Shown here: one piece after another, positions 6,141 to 8,319 of the stretch
Numbering within the stretch: position 1 is the first letter of the stretch
Layout of the letters: every line of letters begins with the position of its first letter
Source of the DNA: Flavobacteriaceae bacterium
Lineage (GTDB): Bacteria; Bacteroidota; Bacteroidia; Flavobacteriales; Flavobacteriaceae
DNA: 8,319 bases
Assembly: GCA_003511845.1 (NCBI GenBank)
Contig: DOIV01000085.1
Span: 848-9,166, forward strand
Direction: 5' to 3'
Notes under the pieces: generated by a model
The model's input: the letters and a program-made list of their open reading frames with translations, nothing else
Database searches by the model: none
Told to the model about the DNA's origin: nothing
Translations under genes and position numbers: made by a program

Positions 6141-7373
6141 ATGAAATTGAAAAATCGTTGGTTTATAGTTCTTTCAGCAATAGGAATTCATATTTCTATA
6201 GGATCTGTGTATGCCTATTCAGTTATGGCAAATCCTGTAAAAGATATTTTAGGAGTTGATAGAAGTAGTGTTAATTGGGCATTTAAATTAGCGATATTAT
6301 CGTTGGGTATTTCAGCTGCATTTTTAGGAAAATGGGTTGAAAAAGTAGGGCCTAGAAAAAGCGGTATTACTGCTGGAATTCTTTATGGAACAGGTATTTT
6401 AGGCTGTGGGCTTTCTATTTATACACAATCTCTAATGCTTTTCTATTTGTTTTACGGAATTATTGGAGGAATTGGTTTAGGTATAGGATATATTACTCCG
6501 GTAAGCACTCTTGTAAGGTGGTTTCCAGATAAAAAAGGATTAGCTACAGGTATGGCAATTATGGGTTTTGGTTTTTCGGCATTAATTTTTGGACCTCTGA
6601 TGCAGGTGCTTTTTGAAAGTATAGGAGTAGTAAATTCTTTTTATGTTTTAGGAACTATTTATATAGTATTGATAATAGTATCATCTTTATATATTGAGAA
6701 ACCTCCAGAAGGATATATTCCAGAAGGATATAAAGAAAAAATCACCAAAAAAACTATAAACAGTTCTTATGCTGATATAACCGCTAATCAGGCATTTAAA
6801 ACAAAGCGATTTTATTATATTTTAATCATGATGTTTATTAACATTTCGTGTGGTATTGCCATAATAGCCTCGGCTAGTCCAATGATGCAAGAAAAATTAA
6901 ATTACACAGCAATACAAGCAGCTGCAATTGTAGGGTTTATAGGTGTATTTAATGGCTTAGGGCGAATTTTCTGGTCAAGTTTATCTGATTATTTAGGAAG
7001 GGTAAATGTGTATATTTTTTTCTTTGTTTTCCAAACAATTGCATTTTTCTTTTTACCTAAACTGTCAACTGAAATTTTATTTCTATTGACATTATTTACT
7101 ATATTAACTATGTATGGAGGAGGTTTTGCTTTGTTGCCAGCATTTCTTGGTGATATTTTTGGAACAAAACAATTAGGAGCAATTCACGGTATGATATTAA
7201 TTGCGTGGGGAGTTGCAGGAGTTGTAGGGCCTACTATTTATGAGGTTTTAATGAAAAAAACGGGGTCATTAGACGATACGCTAATGGTGTTTTCAGGATT
7301 ATTTATTATTGCATTGATAACTTCTGTATTGATGAAATTATCTATAAAAAGAGATGCTAAAAAATTTACATAA
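6141..7373 (+). CDS. Major facilitator superfamily transporter, OFA (oxalate/formate antiporter-like) family
   Basis: Inner-membrane carrier of 410 residues with about 12 predicted membrane segments (near residues 8-28, 46-64, 75-93, 97-121, 135-156, 164-184, 225-245, 257-279, 288-306, 310-334, 344-369, 381-399). A hydrophilic central loop (185-223) separates the two halves. OFA-like features are IHISIGSVYAYSV in segment 1, GKWVEKVGPRKSG after segment 2, GIGYITPVSTLVRWFPDKKGLATGMAIMGFG (split over 115-144), and GLGRIFWSSLSDYLGR (272-287) in the second half. The arginine in that last block may correspond to the substrate-binding Arg of OxlT, but segment 11 reads AWGVAGVVGP without the OxlT lysine, so oxalate transport should not be assumed; a small carboxylate is a guess. 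It starts 122 nt after argH, with aaagaag just upstream of the ATG. It probably has its own transcript, but only an imperfect -7 box (ttattttg, 6096-6103) is visible. Confidence 0.88.
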   Translation: MKLKNRWFIVLSAIGIHISIGSVYAYSVMANPVKDILGVDRSSVNWAFKLAILSLGISAAFLGKWVEKVGPRKSGITAGILYGTGILGCGLSIYTQSLMLFYLFYGIIGGIGLGIGYITPVSTLVRWFPDKKGLATGMAIMGFGFSALIFGPLMQVLFESIGVVNSFYVLGTIYIVLIIVSSLYIEKPPEGYIPEGYKEKITKKTINSSYADITANQAFKTKRFYYILIMMFINISCGIAIIASASPMMQEKLNYTAIQAAAIVGFIGVFNGLGRIFWSSLSDYLGRVNVYIFFFVFQTIAFFFLPKLSTEILFLLTLFTILTMYGGGFALLPAFLGDIFGTKQLGAIHGMILIAWGVAGVVGPTIYEVLMKKTGSLDDTLMVFSGLFIIALITSVLMKLSIKRDAKKFT

Positions 7374-7452
7374 TATAGCAGGTTTGAGAAAATTATTTAT
7401 TAATATCTAGAATGGTTAAAACACATATTTTAGCTTGTTAATTTTAGTTTTG

Positions 7453-7460
7453 TATCTTTG
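7453..7460 (+). promoter_or_regulatory. Bacteroidota-type -7 promoter element (TAnnTTTG)
   Basis: tatctttg matches the TAnnTTTG -7 consensus of the Bacteroidota primary sigma factor exactly, 18 nt before the start codon of the thioredoxin-like gene, implying a very short leader. The matching TTG-type -33 box is imperfect: ttg at 7435-7437 leaves only a 15-nt spacer, shorter than the usual 17-23. It is the only perfect -7 box I found in the intergenic gaps of the window, which supports one long arginine transcript upstream and a new unit starting here. Confidence 0.6.
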
Positions 7461-7478
7461 AAAAACAAATCTTAAGTT

Positions 7479-8000
7479 ATGAAAATTAAAATCCTTTTTA
7501 TCAGTTTAGCTTTTCTTTTTATCCAACAGGCACAATCGCAAGAATCTACGAAAGCTATTTTAGATCAAGCGTATAATCAAGCAAAAATCGAAAACAAGAA
7601 TGTGTTTGTACTATTTACTGCCTCTTGGTGTGGTTGGTGTAAAAAGTTGGATGCCAACATGAATGAAGCAGCTACTAAAAATTTATTTGATGATAATTTT
7701 GTAGTAGTTCATTTAGACGTATTAGAAAGAGGAGCTAAGAAAAGTTTAGAAACTCCAGGTGGTGTAGAATTCTTAAAAAAACATAATGCCGAAAAATCAG
7801 GATTACCATTTTTTCTTATTTTTGATGCTTATGGAAAAAAACTAGCTGATTCTAATAATGCAAAAGGTCAGAATATAGGTTGTCCAGCAACCGCAGAAGA
7901 AGTAGCTGTATTTACTGGAATATTAAAAAAAACCTCTACCTTGTTAGGTGATGAGTTGGCTGTAATCGCAGAGGTGTTTCAAGAGAAAAAATCTAACTAA
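7479..8000 (+). CDS. Exported thioredoxin-like protein with CGWC active site
   Basis: Predicted periplasmic thiol-disulfide protein of 173 residues. Residues 1-20 form a signal peptide (K-rich start, hydrophobic LFISLAFLFI, likely cleavage after QAQS). The mature part begins with a helix, then strand NVFVLFTASW and the redox motif C51-G-W-C54, followed by KKLDANM; the cis-proline is Pro110 in SGLPFFLIFD. This arrangement fits the thioredoxin-like group that includes Thioredoxin_7/DsbD-gamma-type domains; WCGWCKK recalls those rather than the WCGPC of cytoplasmic thioredoxin. Residues 84-106, between the active site and the cis-proline, are longer than in minimal thioredoxins. Two further features of the C-terminal part are Cys135 in IGCPATAEE and a closing helix. 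The partner is unknown. It has its own -7 promoter box and is followed after 24 nt by an exported protein gene, so the two may be co-transcribed. Confidence 0.85.
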   Translation: MKIKILFISLAFLFIQQAQSQESTKAILDQAYNQAKIENKNVFVLFTASWCGWCKKLDANMNEAATKNLFDDNFVVVHLDVLERGAKKSLETPGGVEFLKKHNAEKSGLPFFLIFDAYGKKLADSNNAKGQNIGCPATAEEVAVFTGILKKTSTLLGDELAVIAEVFQEKKSN

Positions 8001-8024
8001 TTTAAATATTAAACCTAAAAAATA

Positions 8025-8319
8025 ATGAAAAAAGCTATTTTATTTTTTTGCTTGCTTTTACTATCAATAGGTGCTTTTGCACAGGCTCCTACAGCAGGTG
8101 AGTTGATTCAAATTCATTCAGTATCGACAGCTGAAATGACAGCTATTACAAGTCCAGTAACAGGAAGTGTAGTATATAATACAGACGACAATATGATGGA
8201 ACTGATTGGTTAGAAATTGTTGTAGTAAAGCCTACAGTTAAAGCTTTAACAAGCAACTACACATTAACAGCTTTTGATAACGGAAAAGTTTTAACAATGA
8301 ACAGTTCATCAGCTATGAC
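8025..8319 (+). pseudogene. Frameshifted, 3'-truncated gene for a secreted or surface protein
   Basis: The ATG at 8025 opens a signal peptide (KKAILFFCLLLLSIGAFA, likely cleaved before QAP), then AGELIQIHSVSTAEMTAI and GSVVYNTDDNMM, a pattern common at the start of Bacteroidota exported proteins. In this frame a stop is reached at 8211-8213 after only 62 residues. From about 8192 a second frame reads YDGTDWLEIVVVKP, then TVKALTSNYTLTAFDNGKVL and TMNSSSAM, and remains open to the window edge. The expected family text joins VVYNTDDN to YDGTDW, so the two frames are one gene with a net -1 shift around 8190-8200. It may be a true mutation, a sequencing error or, less likely, recoding. The later segment resembles repeats seen in surface and tail-fibre-like proteins (NYTLT...DNGKVL..NS). 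Function is unknown; the distal part lies beyond 8319. Confidence 0.7.

Overview
The window is AT-rich, and nearly all of its coding capacity is on the + strand. It looks like a chromosomal piece of a Bacteroidota genome, most likely Flavobacteriia. The evidence for this is: a transcarbamylase of the N-succinylornithine/N-acetylornithine type (the Bacteroides fragilis SOTCase family) instead of an ordinary ornithine carbamoyltransferase; a short glutamate 5-kinase without a PUA domain; a TAnnTTTG-type -7 promoter box; start codons that lack Shine-Dalgarno sequences; and Bacteroidota-style exported proteins.

Positions 1-6019 are the downstream part of a proline/arginine biosynthesis operon in the order proA (5'-truncated by the window edge), proB, argF', argB, argE, argH. 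ProB and ProA convert glutamate to glutamate-5-semialdehyde for proline. ArgB phosphorylates the N-acylated glutamate. ArgF' carbamoylates N-acylated ornithine, ArgE removes the acyl group from N-acylcitrulline, and ArgH splits argininosuccinate into arginine and fumarate. The missing steps (argC, argD, argG, possibly proC and the acyltransferase) would be expected just upstream of position 1. ArgF' carries Ala90 where the B. fragilis succinyl enzyme has Pro90 and the Xanthomonas acetyl enzyme has Glu, so the succinylated route is the better prediction.

The first three genes are packed tightly (17-nt overlap, then 4-nt gap). The three later gaps (148, 193 and 114 nt) hold several short palindromes and one tandem repeat, which look like dispersed intergenic repeats. 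One GC-rich palindrome lies inside argF' and appears to have added about seven residues in frame.

Positions 6020-8319 are a separate neighbourhood. It holds an OFA-type major facilitator transporter (6141-7373), a recognisable Bacteroidota -7 box (7453-7460), an exported CGWC thioredoxin-like protein (7479-8000), and the start of a secreted or surface protein (from 8025). That last reading frame is broken near 8190-8200 and continues in another frame to the window edge. I see no RNA genes, insertion sequences, CRISPR arrays or phage genes, and no clear sign of a new multi-gene system. The unusual points are the repeat load in the operon, the repeat-derived insertion in ArgF', the specificity residue and the frameshift.
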